From positions 1,860,001 through 1,924,000 of the forward strand of contig NZ_CP109460.1 in the NCBI RefSeq assembly GCF_036227565.1: a stretch of 64,000 nt of DNA, given 5' to 3'. This DNA comes from Streptomyces sp. NBC_01454. GTDB taxonomy: Bacteria; Actinomycetota; Actinomycetes; Streptomycetales; Streptomycetaceae. Of the stretch, positions 50,328 to 59,085 are shown one piece after another. The notes under the pieces were generated by a model. It saw only the letters and a program-made list of their open reading frames with translations. It made no database searches and was not told the origin of the DNA. The translations under genes and the position numbers were made by a program. Position 1 is the first letter of the stretch. Each line of letters starts with the position of its first letter.

Positions 50328-50499
50328 GAGGCGGGAGCCGGCGCCGCCCTCCGGAGCACTGGACCGTGACCGCCGAGGTCCGCGAGATCGCCGAGCGCTG
50401 AGCGGGCACCCCGACCTGCCGCCCGGCGTGCGTCCCGCTCCTCGGCTTCCCCCGGTCCGCGCGCTGACGGGTGGGGAACCGGGCCCCTCGCCTCCGTCG

Positions 50500-50526
50500 T
50501 GTCACATTCGTCCCACCGGATACGTC
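50500..50526 (+). promoter_or_regulatory. ECF41-type autoregulated promoter
   Basis: TGTCACA (-35, 50500-50506) and CGTC (-10, 50523-50526) with a 16-base spacer: the signature recalled for ECF41 promoters. It is 81 bp before the sigma factor start, so the gene is probably autoregulated. Confidence 0.75.
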
Positions 50527-50606
50527 ATGTCGGTGACGAACCTGGCGGGGACGGATCCGACGGGGAGCGGAACGGGGAAAGGTGAGACGGGGGAAGGGTG
50601 AGACGG

Positions 50607-51491
50607 ATGGATGATCATGAGTGGCTGGCGGAGCGCTTCGAGGAGAACCGGAGCCATCTGCGGGCGGTGGCCTACCGGATGCTGGGGTCGCTGACCGAGG
50701 CGGAGGACGCCGTCCAGGAGGCCTGGCTGCGGCTCGACCGGTCCGGTGCGGACGGTGTGGAGAATCTGGGCGGCTGGCTGACGACGGTCGTGGGGCGGGT
50801 GTGCCTGGACCAGCTGCGCAGGCGCACGGCCCGGCGCGAGGACCCGCTCGAGGTGCATGTCCCCGAGCCGGTCGTGCGGCGGCTGGATGCCGACGGCCCG
50901 GAGGACGCGGCGGTGCTGGCCGACTCCGTGGGGCTGGCGCTGCTCGTCGTCCTGGAGACCCTCTCCCCCGTCGAACGGCTGGCCTTCGTGCTGCACGACA
51001 TGTTCGCGATGCCCTTCGACGAGATCGCGCCGATCGTCGACCGCACGCCCGCCGCCGCCCGGCAGCTCGCCAGCCGGGCCCGGCGGCGCGTTCAGGGCAC
51101 CGCCCCGGCCCCCGATCCCGATCTCGCCCGGCAGCGGGAGGTGGTCGACGCCTTCCTCGCCGCCTCGCGCGGTGGCGACTTCGATGCGCTGCTCGCCGTC
51201 CTCGACCCGGATGTGGTGCTGCGCGCCGACGGCGGTGCCGCGCGCGGCGGGATGTCGAAGCTGGTGCGCGGGGCGCGGGCGGTCGTCGAACAGGCCCTGC
51301 TGTTCTCCGGGTTCGCGCCGTTCGCCCGGCCGGCGCTGGTCAACGGCGCCCCCGGGCTGGTCACGGCGCCGGGCGGGGAGCCGCTCTCGGTCATGGGCTT
51401 CACCATTGCCCACGGGAAGGTCGTCGAGATCAACATCCTCGCCGACCCGGCACGGCTGCGGCGGCTGGATCTTACGTTCCTCGACGGCTGA
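50607..51491 (+). CDS. ECF41-family sigma factor (SnoaL-like C-terminus)
   Basis: 294 residues. Sigma70 region 2 (LRAVAYRMLGSLTEAEDAVQ) at 18-45 and region 4 (SPVERLAFVLHDMFAMPFDEIA) at about 120-150, then a SnoaL-like domain of about 100 residues with DPDVVLRADGGAARGG and NGAPGLV, as in ECF41/SigJ. In this group the fused domain tunes sigma activity, and no anti-sigma gene is needed. ATG at 50607. The usual adjacent COE-type target gene is not here; the neighbour is an MFS transporter. Confidence 0.88.
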   Translation: MDDHEWLAERFEENRSHLRAVAYRMLGSLTEAEDAVQEAWLRLDRSGADGVENLGGWLTTVVGRVCLDQLRRRTARREDPLEVHVPEPVVRRLDADGPEDAAVLADSVGLALLVVLETLSPVERLAFVLHDMFAMPFDEIAPIVDRTPAAARQLASRARRRVQGTAPAPDPDLARQREVVDAFLAASRGGDFDALLAVLDPDVVLRADGGAARGGMSKLVRGARAVVEQALLFSGFAPFARPALVNGAPGLVTAPGGEPLSVMGFTIAHGKVVEINILADPARLRRLDLTFLDG

Positions 51492-51570
51492 GGGAGGGAG
51501 CGAGGACGGGCCACCGGGAGCGTGCGGGCCCTCGGTGTCCAGATCCCGTACGTGGCAAGGCAGTTGACCC

Positions 51571-51576
51571 TACGCT
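51571..51576 (+). promoter_or_regulatory. Leaderless-type -10 box
   Basis: TACGCT, six bases, then the GTG at 51583: matches a leaderless promoter and supports the GTG as start. Confidence 0.4.
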
Positions 51577-51582
51577 GACGCC

Positions 51583-52878
51583 GTGACCGCCGCCCCGGAC
51601 CCCGCGCCCCCGCACCCGTCCCCGTCTCTCACCACCCCACCCGCCGGCCCTCCCCTCTGGCGCGACCGGCGGTTCGTGCTGCTCGCCTCCGCCCGTACGA
51701 TCTCGGTCCTGGGAAACGGCTTCGCGCGGGTGGCGCTGTCGTTCGCCGTTCTGGCGCTACCGGGGGCGGGGCCCGGGCAGCTGTCGCTGGTGCTCGCCTG
51801 CCAGGCGGTCCCGCAGCTGGCGTTCGTGCTCGTCGGCGGGGTGCTGGCGGACCGGGTGTCGCGCTCCCGGCTGATGATCGTCGCCGACCTCGTGGGCGCG
51901 GCCGCCTATGCCGGACTCGCGGCGATGGTCCTCACGGGGCATGCGCCGCTGTGGGCGCTGTGCACGCTGGCCGCGCTGGCGGGGACGGCCACCGCGCTGT
52001 TCTCCCCCGCGATGGACGGCGTCATTCCGCTACTCGTGCCCGCCGGACGGCTGCAACGGGCCAACGGGCTGCTGCGGGTGGGGATGAACAGCTCGATGCT
52101 GCTCGGGCTGGCACTGTCCGGGGTGGCCGTGGCACTCGTCGGCGCCGGGTGGGCGCTGGCCCTCAACGCGGCCTCCTTCGTGGTGAGCGCGCTGCTGATC
52201 CGCGGTCTCCGGCTGTCCGCGCGGCCCCGCCCCAGGGTCTCCGGCTGGTCCGAACTGCGAAACGGCTGGCGGGAGTTCGCCGGACGGCAGTGGCTGTGGG
52301 TCGTCGTGGTGCAGTACGCGTTCGTCGTGGCCGCGCTCAACGCCAATGCCGGGGTGCTGGGGCCGCTGGCGGCCGACGGCGGGCTGGGCGGTGCGCGGCC
52401 CTGGTCCCTGATCGTCGCCGCGCAGGCACTGGGCACCATTACGGGCGCCGGGCTGGCCGCCCGCCTCCGGGTGCGCCGCCCGGTCCTGGTCGCCGTATTG
52501 GCCACCTTCCCGTCGGCGCTCCCGATCGCCCTGCTCGCCGTGCGGGCGCCGGTGCCGCTGATCGCGCTCGCCATGTTCGGCTCGGGCATGGCGGCCGACG
52601 TCTTCGGGGTGCTGTGGGCGACCACCATCCAGCGGGAGATCCCCGAGGCGGCACTGTCCCGCGTCAGTTCCTACGACTGGTTCGGCTCACTGGCCTTCGC
52701 TCCGCTCGGCCTGCTGGTCGCGGGGCCGGTCGCGACGCACCTCGGCGTGGGCCGTGCGCTCGCCGGCTGCGCCGCGCTGATCGTCCTCGCCACGGCCGCC
52801 GCCCTGCTCTCCCCGCAGGTACGTGGCCTGCGCGCGCCCGGGCCGTCCCACAGCGGCGAGGCATCGGGCGGCCCGTGA
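51583..52878 (+). CDS. MFS transporter
   Basis: 431 residues, 12 TM helices. After a Pro-rich tail, RRFVLLASARTISVLGNGFA starts TM1; motif A is GGVLADRVSRSRLMIVADL near 84-102; another conserved loop is ARPRPRVSGWSELRNGWREF near 208-227. Related to the MFS_3/EntS-like group. Substrate unknown. Converges with the GntR gene. Confidence 0.82.
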   Translation: MTAAPDPAPPHPSPSLTTPPAGPPLWRDRRFVLLASARTISVLGNGFARVALSFAVLALPGAGPGQLSLVLACQAVPQLAFVLVGGVLADRVSRSRLMIVADLVGAAAYAGLAAMVLTGHAPLWALCTLAALAGTATALFSPAMDGVIPLLVPAGRLQRANGLLRVGMNSSMLLGLALSGVAVALVGAGWALALNAASFVVSALLIRGLRLSARPRPRVSGWSELRNGWREFAGRQWLWVVVVQYAFVVAALNANAGVLGPLAADGGLGGARPWSLIVAAQALGTITGAGLAARLRVRRPVLVAVLATFPSALPIALLAVRAPVPLIALAMFGSGMAADVFGVLWATTIQREIPEAALSRVSSYDWFGSLAFAPLGLLVAGPVATHLGVGRALAGCAALIVLATAAALLSPQVRGLRAPGPSHSGEASGGP

Positions 52879-52961
52879 AGGCGGGGAGCGGCGGATCCGG
52901 AACGGTGCGCCCTTCGCCTCGTCCGACCCATCCGCCCGTCCTCCCGTCCGCACCCCATCCC

Positions 52962-53321
52962 TCACCGCCCCGCCAGCCCCGTCCGTACCACCGTGACGAT
53001 CTCCTCGTCGGAGAGCCCCAGATGGCGGGCCTCGGCGATCAGCCGCTCTGCGGTCTCCCCCAGGCGGGCACGGGCGGGGGAGGCGGAGCCGGTGACCACC
53101 GCGCCGCGGCCGCGGCGGAGTTCGATCAGGCCCTCCTCCTTGAGGCGCTGATAACCCCGCAGCACCGTATGGACGTTCACGCCGAGCGACGCGGCGAGTT
53201 CGCGGGCGGCCGGCAGCCGCTCACCGGCGTCCACCGTGCCGTCGGCGACGGCGCCGCGGACACAGGCCGCGATCTGGTCGCCGAGCGGGACGGACGAGCT
53301 GGGGTCGACCCGGAAGAGCAC
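52962..53321 (-). CDS. GntR/YtrA-family regulator
   Basis: 119 residues, HTH and a short C-terminal dimer helix, as in YtrA. SVPLGDQIAACVRGAVADGT, then RLPAARELAASLGVNVHTVL, and GYQRLKEEGLIELRRGRGAV form the winged helix. YtrA-type regulators usually control a neighbouring transporter or membrane protein; here the membrane protein upstream ends one base before this start. GTG at 53321 with AAGGAGG. Confidence 0.85.
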   Translation of the reverse strand: MLFRVDPSSSVPLGDQIAACVRGAVADGTVDAGERLPAARELAASLGVNVHTVLRGYQRLKEEGLIELRRGRGAVVTGSASPARARLGETAERLIAEARHLGLSDEEIVTVVRTGLAGR

Positions 53322-53322
53322 C

Positions 53323-54315
53323 TCAGCCTCCTTGCCGCGAACGGGCGCGATCGGTGTACGTATTGAGCAGTGCGGCGGCGGTCGCGGCGTCGTCGACCGT
53401 CACCACGAATTCCTTGCCGTTGGTCAGCCGTACCACCATGCCCTCCCCCGAGCGCAGCACGAAGCCGCTGCGGCCGGCGCGGATGCGGTAGCCCCAGCCG
53501 CCGAACTCGGTGAAGCAGGCGATCCGCCGGCTGCCGACCTCCGCGATGCGATCGAGGGCTATCCGCCGGAAGCGGCAACGCGAGGACAGCAGCGTCGGCG
53601 AGATGGTCAGCCCACGCCGGTCCACGCTCACCCGGACGGAGGCCATCGGCAGGGCCACGGCGGCGCCGAACAACAGGCCCGCGCCGCCGACCCAGTCGGC
53701 AAAGACGCCGAGCAGCAGCCCGGCGCCGAGCAACAGGCCGCCCAGCACGATCAACGGGCGCGAGCTGATGGTGCGTGACCAGCCGGCCGTCGCGGCCGCG
53801 GGAAGGTCGAGCCGGGACACCGCGCCGCGCGGCCGATGGGGCCCGGCGGGTGCCGCTCCGGCGAGCAGCCGCCCCAGCGCCCCGGCGAGCAGCGCCACCA
53901 GGAGGCTGGGGGCCAGGACCCACGGCGACACCCGAACGGCCGACACCTCGGCCACGTCGGCGTTGCTCAGCAGCGTCACGCAGATGGCGTAACCGCATCC
54001 GGCGGCGAGGCCATAGCCGCCGGCGATCACCCATGGCACCTCGGGAGCGTCCGGCCGCAGCTGGACGAAGAAGCCGACCACGGCGCCGAGGAGGAGAAGA
54101 AGGGCGAGGGACTCGGCCACGAAGCCCTGCACGGAGGTGAAGCCGTCGGCCTGGCCGGCGGCCCGGAAATGGGTGGCGAGCGGATCGGGCAGCCGCCCCG
54201 ACACCGTCGCCCAGACTCCGGCGAACGCGATGAACACGACGAGGAACGGACCGGCGGCGACCACGGCCCGCCACCGGCCACTCAATGGCGGAACGGAACG
54301 CAACACACTCTTCAT
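53323..54315 (-). CDS. DUF1648-type membrane protein
   Basis: 330 residues, six to seven TM segments (about 18-38, 68-90, 96-115, 130-150, 190-210, 215-235). LPDPLATHFRAAGQADGF near 42-59 is DUF1648-like, as in YtrA-linked membrane proteins; the C-terminal cytosolic half resembles a PH domain. Precedes the GntR gene by one base, so the two are co-transcribed and probably functionally paired. Function unknown. Confidence 0.72.
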   Translation of the reverse strand: MKSVLRSVPPLSGRWRAVVAAGPFLVVFIAFAGVWATVSGRLPDPLATHFRAAGQADGFTSVQGFVAESLALLLLLGAVVGFFVQLRPDAPEVPWVIAGGYGLAAGCGYAICVTLLSNADVAEVSAVRVSPWVLAPSLLVALLAGALGRLLAGAAPAGPHRPRGAVSRLDLPAAATAGWSRTISSRPLIVLGGLLLGAGLLLGVFADWVGGAGLLFGAAVALPMASVRVSVDRRGLTISPTLLSSRCRFRRIALDRIAEVGSRRIACFTEFGGWGYRIRAGRSGFVLRSGEGMVVRLTNGKEFVVTVDDAATAAALLNTYTDRARSRQGG

Positions 54316-54408
54316 GACTCCCCCCAGGACTCTGGAACTCTCCTCATGACTTCCCTTTACTTGTTCGCATAGTAGGAGAACAACCCAGGCAATGGCAATG
54401 GCGCGCCC

Positions 54409-54424
54409 ATCTCATATCTGAGAT
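54409..54424. promoter_or_regulatory. Inverted repeat before the HTH-MurA gene
   Basis: ATCTCATATCTGAGAT: six-base arms with a TATC centre. A nested 11-mer TATCTGAGATA (54415-54425) overlaps it. A -10-like TACGGT (54424-54429), six bases before the ATG at 54436, suggests a leaderless start, with the repeat over the promoter. The HTH of the fusion could bind here. Confidence 0.5.
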
Positions 54425-54435
54425 ACGGTCACCTC

Positions 54436-55965
54436 ATGGCAGACGACTACCTCGTACGCATCGGCAGGCTCATCCGTGACGCGCGGCAGCACCGCGGCTG
54501 GACGCAGTCGCAGCTTGCGGAGGCTCTCGGCACCAGCCAGAGTGCGGTCAACCGTATCGAGCGCGGGAATCAGAACATCAGCCTTGAGATGATCGCTCGA
54601 ATCGGCGAGGCACTCGACAGCGAAATCGTCTCGCTCGGCTACGCCGGGCCGATGCATCTGCGAGTGGTCGGCGGCCGCCGGCTGTCCGGCGGCATCGACG
54701 TGAAGACGAGCAAGAACGCCTGTGTGGCGCTGCTGTGCGCCACGCTGCTGAACGCCGGCCGCACAACTCTGCGCCGAGTGGCCCGCATTGAGGAGGTCTA
54801 CCGCATCCTCGAAGTGCTGGGCAGCATCGGCGTACGGACCCGGTGGATCAACGACGGCAACGACCTGGAGATCGTGCCGCCCGCCCAACTCGACCTCGAC
54901 TCGATGGACACCGAGGCGGCCCGCCGCACCCGCAGCGTCATCATGTTCCTCGGCCCGCTGCTGCACCGCGTGGACCACTTCAAACTGCCCTACGCGGGCG
55001 GCTGCGACCTCGGCACCCGGACCGTGACCCCGCACATGACGGCGCTGCGCCACTTCGGCCTGGAGATCACCGCGACCGACGGCACCTACCTCGCCGAAGT
55101 CGACCGCACCGTCGCCCCCAAGCGCGCGATCGTGCTGACCGAACGCGGCGACACCGTCACCGAGAACGCGCTGCTGGCCGCCGCCCGCCACGACGGCGTC
55201 ACGGTCATCCGCAACGCCTCCTCCAACTACATGGTCCAGGACCTGTGTTTCTTCCTGGAGGAGCTGGGCGTCCGGGTCGACGGCATCGGCACCACCACGC
55301 TCACCGTCCACGGCGCCGCACACATCGAACGCGATGTGGACTTCGCGCCGTCCGAGGACCCGGTCGAGGCGATGAGCCTGCTGGCCGCGGCGGTGGTGAC
55401 CGAGTCGGAACTCACCATCCGCCGCGTCCCCGTCGAGTTCCTGGAGATCGAGCTGGCGGTCCTGGAGGAGATGGGCCTGGACCACGAGCGCAGCCCGGAG
55501 TACGCCGCCGACAACGGCCGCACCCGCCTGATCGATCTGACGGTCCGCCCCTCCAAGCTCCAGGCCCCCCTGGACAAGATCCACCCGATGCCCTTCCCGG
55601 GCCTGAACATCGACAACGTCCCCTTCTTCGCGGCCATCGCGGCCAGCGCCCAGGGCCAGACCCTCATCCACGACTGGGTCTACGACAACCGCGCCATCTA
55701 CCTCACCGACCTCAACCGCCTCGGCGCCCAGGTCAAGCTCCTCGACCCGCACCGGGTACTTCTCGACGGCCCCACCCGCTGGCGCTCCTCCGAAATGATG
55801 TGCCCCCCGGCCCTGCGCCCCGCCGTCGTCGTCCTCCTGGCCATGATGGCCGCCGAGGGCACCTCCGTCCTGCGCAACGTCTACGTCATCAACCGCGGCT
55901 ACGAGGACCTGGCGGAACGCCTCAACTCGATCGGGGCACAGATCGAGATCTTCCGGGACATCTGA
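54436..55965 (+). CDS. HTH-fused MurA-type enolpyruvyl transferase
   Basis: 509 residues. Residues 8-62 are an XRE-type HTH (RDARQHRGWTQSQLAEALGT, SQSAVNRIERGNQ). After a linker comes an EPSP/MurA fold: K93-N94 in VKTSKNACVALLC, catalytic-loop Cys190 in PYAGGCDLGTRT, and the C-terminal NRGYEDLAERLNSIGAQ. All three motifs of UDP-GlcNAc enolpyruvyl transferase are present, so activity is plausible. SCO5998-like MurA2 paralogue (recalled); the main murA is elsewhere. Possibly an autoregulating enzyme. ATG at 54436 with a leaderless-type box. Confidence 0.8.
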   Translation: MADDYLVRIGRLIRDARQHRGWTQSQLAEALGTSQSAVNRIERGNQNISLEMIARIGEALDSEIVSLGYAGPMHLRVVGGRRLSGGIDVKTSKNACVALLCATLLNAGRTTLRRVARIEEVYRILEVLGSIGVRTRWINDGNDLEIVPPAQLDLDSMDTEAARRTRSVIMFLGPLLHRVDHFKLPYAGGCDLGTRTVTPHMTALRHFGLEITATDGTYLAEVDRTVAPKRAIVLTERGDTVTENALLAAARHDGVTVIRNASSNYMVQDLCFFLEELGVRVDGIGTTTLTVHGAAHIERDVDFAPSEDPVEAMSLLAAAVVTESELTIRRVPVEFLEIELAVLEEMGLDHERSPEYAADNGRTRLIDLTVRPSKLQAPLDKIHPMPFPGLNIDNVPFFAAIAASAQGQTLIHDWVYDNRAIYLTDLNRLGAQVKLLDPHRVLLDGPTRWRSSEMMCPPALRPAVVVLLAMMAAEGTSVLRNVYVINRGYEDLAERLNSIGAQIEIFRDI

Positions 55966-56089
55966 ACCAGGGACGCCGCCGCACCCTTTCCGACCTGCAT
56001 GAATACGGGCCAGGAGGAGGTGCGGCGGCATGTCTGGGACTTCTCTGGGACTTTGTGCCAGGACCGAGCTTCTGCCAGTCGGCTTGCGG

Positions 56090-56532
56090 CTACGCGAAGA
56101 CCGCGTCGATGGCGGCGCCGCCGCGCGCACCGGCGCGGGACAGGAAATGCGCGTACTTCCGGAGCGTGAAGCCGGGTCAGAGTGGCCGAGCCACCTGGCC
56201 AGGGAGACGACCGACTCGCCCGCCTCCAACAGCTCGGAGGCGTAGAAGTGACGCAGGGCATGATAACCGTGCTCCCGGGAGGGCTCCCAGGCCCGAGATC
56301 CATCCGGTGCGCTCTCCTCCAGCGCGGCGATCACGCCGGCCTCGGCCAAGGCGGGCTTCCAGACGTAGGAGTGGAAGTAGTTCCGATTGATCGCCTTGTG
56401 CTCGCGGCCCGTCACCAGGAGGTTGTACGTCCTGGGCCGACGGTGCTTGGCTTCTACCGGGGTCTGCGGCGGGCGCGGATCGTCCCACGACATGGTGGCC
56501 GGCACGGGTGCGAGGAACTCCACGAGCGCCAC
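56090..56532 (-). pseudogene. Tyrosine-recombinase (integrase) C-terminal relic, frameshifted
   Basis: From 56532 the frame gives coding sequence to WLGHSDPA (about 56172). HALRHFYASELLEAGESVVSLARW contains the His-x-x-Arg (56262-56253) and GHS (His at 56184) of tyrosine integrases. After about 56170 the frame shifts by one base; the second frame continues TLRKYAHFLSRAGARGGAAI with the catalytic-Tyr position and stops at 56090. The N-terminal half is missing. Remains of an integrated element whose att scars lie at 56.9 and 59.9 kb. Confidence 0.75.
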
Positions 56533-56749
56533 GCTGCACCAACTCACCACTGCGCCGAGGAGCACCGCGTCAAGGTGCCGCCGCGATGGAGCGCTGCGGG
56601 CATGGGCTGGCGCGCCGGTCGACGAGCGGGCATCCGGTTCCGTATGCGGACGTTGCCCATGAGCTGGAAGCGCGCTGACGAACATCTCGGCGTTGCATGA
56701 GCAACCCGGCGAGCGACGGGCCCCGAGCCGGCCCCTTTCCTCGCCCCTC

Positions 56750-56960
56750 CGCAGCCAGAAGCACTGCACCACCTGCCTCGCGAGCGGCCGTGCCCCATCC
56801 GTGCCCTTCAGGCCGGTCAACACCGGTCACGAGGGGCGCGACGGGACACCATCGGACGACGGCGGGAAGTAGCGATTCCCCAGGTCAGCGCCGAATGATC
56901 ACCCAAGGACCCATTGATTCCCAAGCTCAGAGCGCGGGTTCGATTCCCGTCACCCGCGCC
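56750..56960. repeat. Direct repeat copy 1 with tRNA-Gly(CCC) 3' half (att)
   Basis: 43 bp at 56915-56957 (starting TGATTCCCAAGCTCAG and ending CCCGTCACCCGC) are identical to 59905-59947. They are the anticodon-loop-to-acceptor part of tRNA-Gly(CCC): TTCCCAA loop, TTCGATT T-loop and the acceptor side up to GCCA. The 5' half of the tRNA is absent, so this is an attachment-site scar, not a tRNA gene. Upstream homology to copy 2, about 80%, reaches back to about 56750. Confidence 0.8.
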
Positions 56961-57311
56961 ATAGTTGAGGCTAAGGAGAACCACCGGACGAGCAGGGGCA
57001 GTCTCCTTCTGACCGCCCACAACTGACCAACAAGTGACGATCGGTAACGTGTCGCGCCATCAATGCAGTGCAACGCGGGCCTCATTGCCGCCGCCGGTAG
57101 CACGAGTTCGATACCCGTCGGCCGTTCCAGAGTCGAGGCCGTTGCCTGGCCCGACGCCGCCCTTGATTGCGCCACGCCCCAGCGGTATCCCCTGGCCTGA
57201 GTTTGGCCGTCGCCCATTTGCGAGATGCGATGTCAGACACGTGGTACAAGGTGGCGGAGGGCGGCGCTGTCGCGGTCTGCCTGGGCATATGAGGAACCTC
57301 TGGAGAGTGGC
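56961..57311. other. Gap with degenerate tRNA-like sequence
   Basis: No gene. At 57099-57129 the T-arm-like word GAGTTCGATACCCGTC, followed by GGCCGTTCCA, resembles a decayed fourth att copy. The start of the DUF4365 gene follows. Confidence 0.45.
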
Positions 57312-58541
57312 ATGCCGAAGATCCCCAAAGGGCGGCGCGTAGGCCAGGCTGCAGTGAACGCGCTGCGCACGCTGCTTGAGGAGCACGATCACATCGTGCA
57401 GGAGATATCCGGGCAGAACGACTTCGGTGAGGACTTCTACGTCACCTTCACCGATGACGGGGACGTCACCAGCGACACGATCAAGGTCCAGGTCAAAGGA
57501 GGGGACAGCTGGCGTCGGGGAAACGGCTACGCGGTGCCTGTCGACCGGCACCGCGACACCTGGTCAGAGGGCAACATCCCCGTCTACTGCGTGGTGTACG
57601 ACCCGAGCAACAAGAACCTGTGCTGGGCAAACGCCACTCAACAACTTCGCCGCTTCGGCTCCTTCAACGCACCACGCTTCATCGGGATCAGCCCCAATGC
57701 GGTGCTGGACGACACCACCATGGACTCCTTCGTCGCCCAGGCACGCCGCTATGTCGGACGCTATCGGGGCCGGCAAGCCGTGCTCACCCATCTCGGAGAA
57801 ATGTCCGGAACGGAATTCGATCCAGCAGATCACGTTCTGCACTTTGTCAACGGCGACGACGATGACCTCATCTTCTGGAAGCGCCCAGGCGACGCAGTGG
57901 CGACGCTGCTGCTCAGCGCCCAGGAATGGGAGCCAGCTTGGGTCACCCTGGAGTCGCTGATGCGCTCCGAGCTTTCTATGCCGGAGGACTGGAAAGGCCC
58001 CGGGACCCTGGACCCTGATCTGTGGACAGCCGAGGACCTGGGGCTGAGCCGATCCGAGATCATGTGGGCGGCTGCGTGCTTCGCCTCCACCCGGCAGGCC
58101 GACGAAAGCCCGGGAGACGAAATCGTCGAGTGCGAGGGATGCCCCAGTTGCACAGGGGAGGAACCCAAGGAACACGGCAGGATCGAAGCAGACGTCATCC
58201 ATGCATACGTGCTCGCCCGTATACTCGACCGGATCGACACCGAGCCAGACCTCGTGCTGCGCTCCGTTCACGCGATGCGCACAGAGAGCTCTCTGGAACC
58301 GGACATCGTCGCCGAGCTCGGCTCCCTCGAGACCGACCCACGTGTCGTCCGCCAGGTGAACAGGCTCAGCCGGGCAACGGTGGAAACGGTGGACGACCTC
58401 GAGCCGGAGGCATACCGGCTGGCCATCCTCTATCTCATCCATCGCATCTACGTCGGCGGCCCCTCGCTCCCTCTCGACGAACAGGTCCGCATCGTCTGGC
58501 GTATCCCCGAACCCACGACACCCGTGTCACGGCCTCGATGA
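57312..58541 (+). CDS. DUF4365 nuclease-like protein
   Basis: 409 residues. N-terminal DUF4365 (about 8-155): GQNDFGEDFYVTF supplies the acidic residue and IKVQVKGGDSW the Q-x-K of a PD-(D/E)XK-like nuclease fold, then HRDTWSEGNIPVYCVVYDPSNK. The C-terminal 250 residues are unknown and contain a Cys cluster CEGCPSC near 275. No signal or TM. ATG at 57312 with GGAGA. Codon use has more A/T third positions than core genes. Sits between two att copies 3 kb apart. Possibly defence-related. Confidence 0.7.
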   Translation: MPKIPKGRRVGQAAVNALRTLLEEHDHIVQEISGQNDFGEDFYVTFTDDGDVTSDTIKVQVKGGDSWRRGNGYAVPVDRHRDTWSEGNIPVYCVVYDPSNKNLCWANATQQLRRFGSFNAPRFIGISPNAVLDDTTMDSFVAQARRYVGRYRGRQAVLTHLGEMSGTEFDPADHVLHFVNGDDDDLIFWKRPGDAVATLLLSAQEWEPAWVTLESLMRSELSMPEDWKGPGTLDPDLWTAEDLGLSRSEIMWAAACFASTRQADESPGDEIVECEGCPSCTGEEPKEHGRIEADVIHAYVLARILDRIDTEPDLVLRSVHAMRTESSLEPDIVAELGSLETDPRVVRQVNRLSRATVETVDDLEPEAYRLAILYLIHRIYVGGPSLPLDEQVRIVWRIPEPTTPVSRPR

Positions 58542-59085
58542 ACGCAAACCAGAGTGTCCAGCAGCCCCTTCTTCAGAGAGGGGAACCGCACCCGGACCAT
58601 CACCGTGAGCGTGCGTGCCTGACGGCGATGCCATCGGCCGCACCCTCTGCAGACGTGCCACAACGTGCCAGTAACGGTGGTAGGTAGCGGTCAACGTAGG
58701 GACTCGGACGGCCTGCCGGCCGATAGCCCACACGGACGTCTCCCCAAGACAGCGGCCACGCATGTACCCAAGTGCCCCCTGATTCTCAAGCTTTCGAGCG
58801 CGGGGGCGATCCCCGTCACCCGCTGCATAGTTGACGCCCAGGTCGGAGATCTGGGCCTTGCCTGTGCCCCTGATGCCCAGGGTTTGCGGCGGATCAATTC
58901 ATCGTCGACTGCGGCTTCCCAGACGGTCTTGAGCAGCCGGTGGGAATGGCCCCGGTCGTGGCAGTCCCTGTGGTCGACAGCCGCTCGGTTTGCCGGGTGC
59001 GGATGCGATGTGCGGTGGCTCGTCGAGGTCCCGAAAGTCTCCGGTGCGCGGAACTCATGGCGGCCGGGCCTATTACATTGCAGGG
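58542..59085. other. 544-bp gap with att-like copy and integrase relic
   Basis: No intact gene. Contains a degenerate tRNA-Gly 3'-half copy at 58780-58827 (TGATTCTCAAGCTTTCGAGC, then CCCCGTCACCCGCTGCA), the arm-type direct repeats CGTGCCA (twice, about 58658-58674) and the integrase relic at 58850-58950. Confidence 0.55.
58850..58950 (-). pseudogene. Integrase core-binding fragment
   Basis: On the minus strand, HRLLKTVWEAAVDDELIRRK followed by PW (about 58942-58877) matches the core-binding domain of actinobacterial tyrosine integrases (pattern YRLLKTV...AVDDGLIRRNPC). Only about 30 codons remain and flanking frames are decayed. It lies 25-70 bp from the degenerate att copy, as an int gene would. 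Confidence 0.5.

Noticed and set aside
54412..56823. 803-codon minus ORF over the MurA gene
   Set aside because: Antisense to HTH-murA in most of its length; only the integrase relic part is meaningful.
56915..56961. Intact tRNA-Gly gene
   Set aside because: Only the anticodon-to-3' half is present; the upstream sequence cannot form the D-arm or 5' acceptor strand.
56817..57020. Minus-strand ORF containing GDGNRTRALSLGI
   Set aside because: It is the antisense translation of the tRNA-Gly 3' half; such GDGNRTR-type proteins are known spurious calls.
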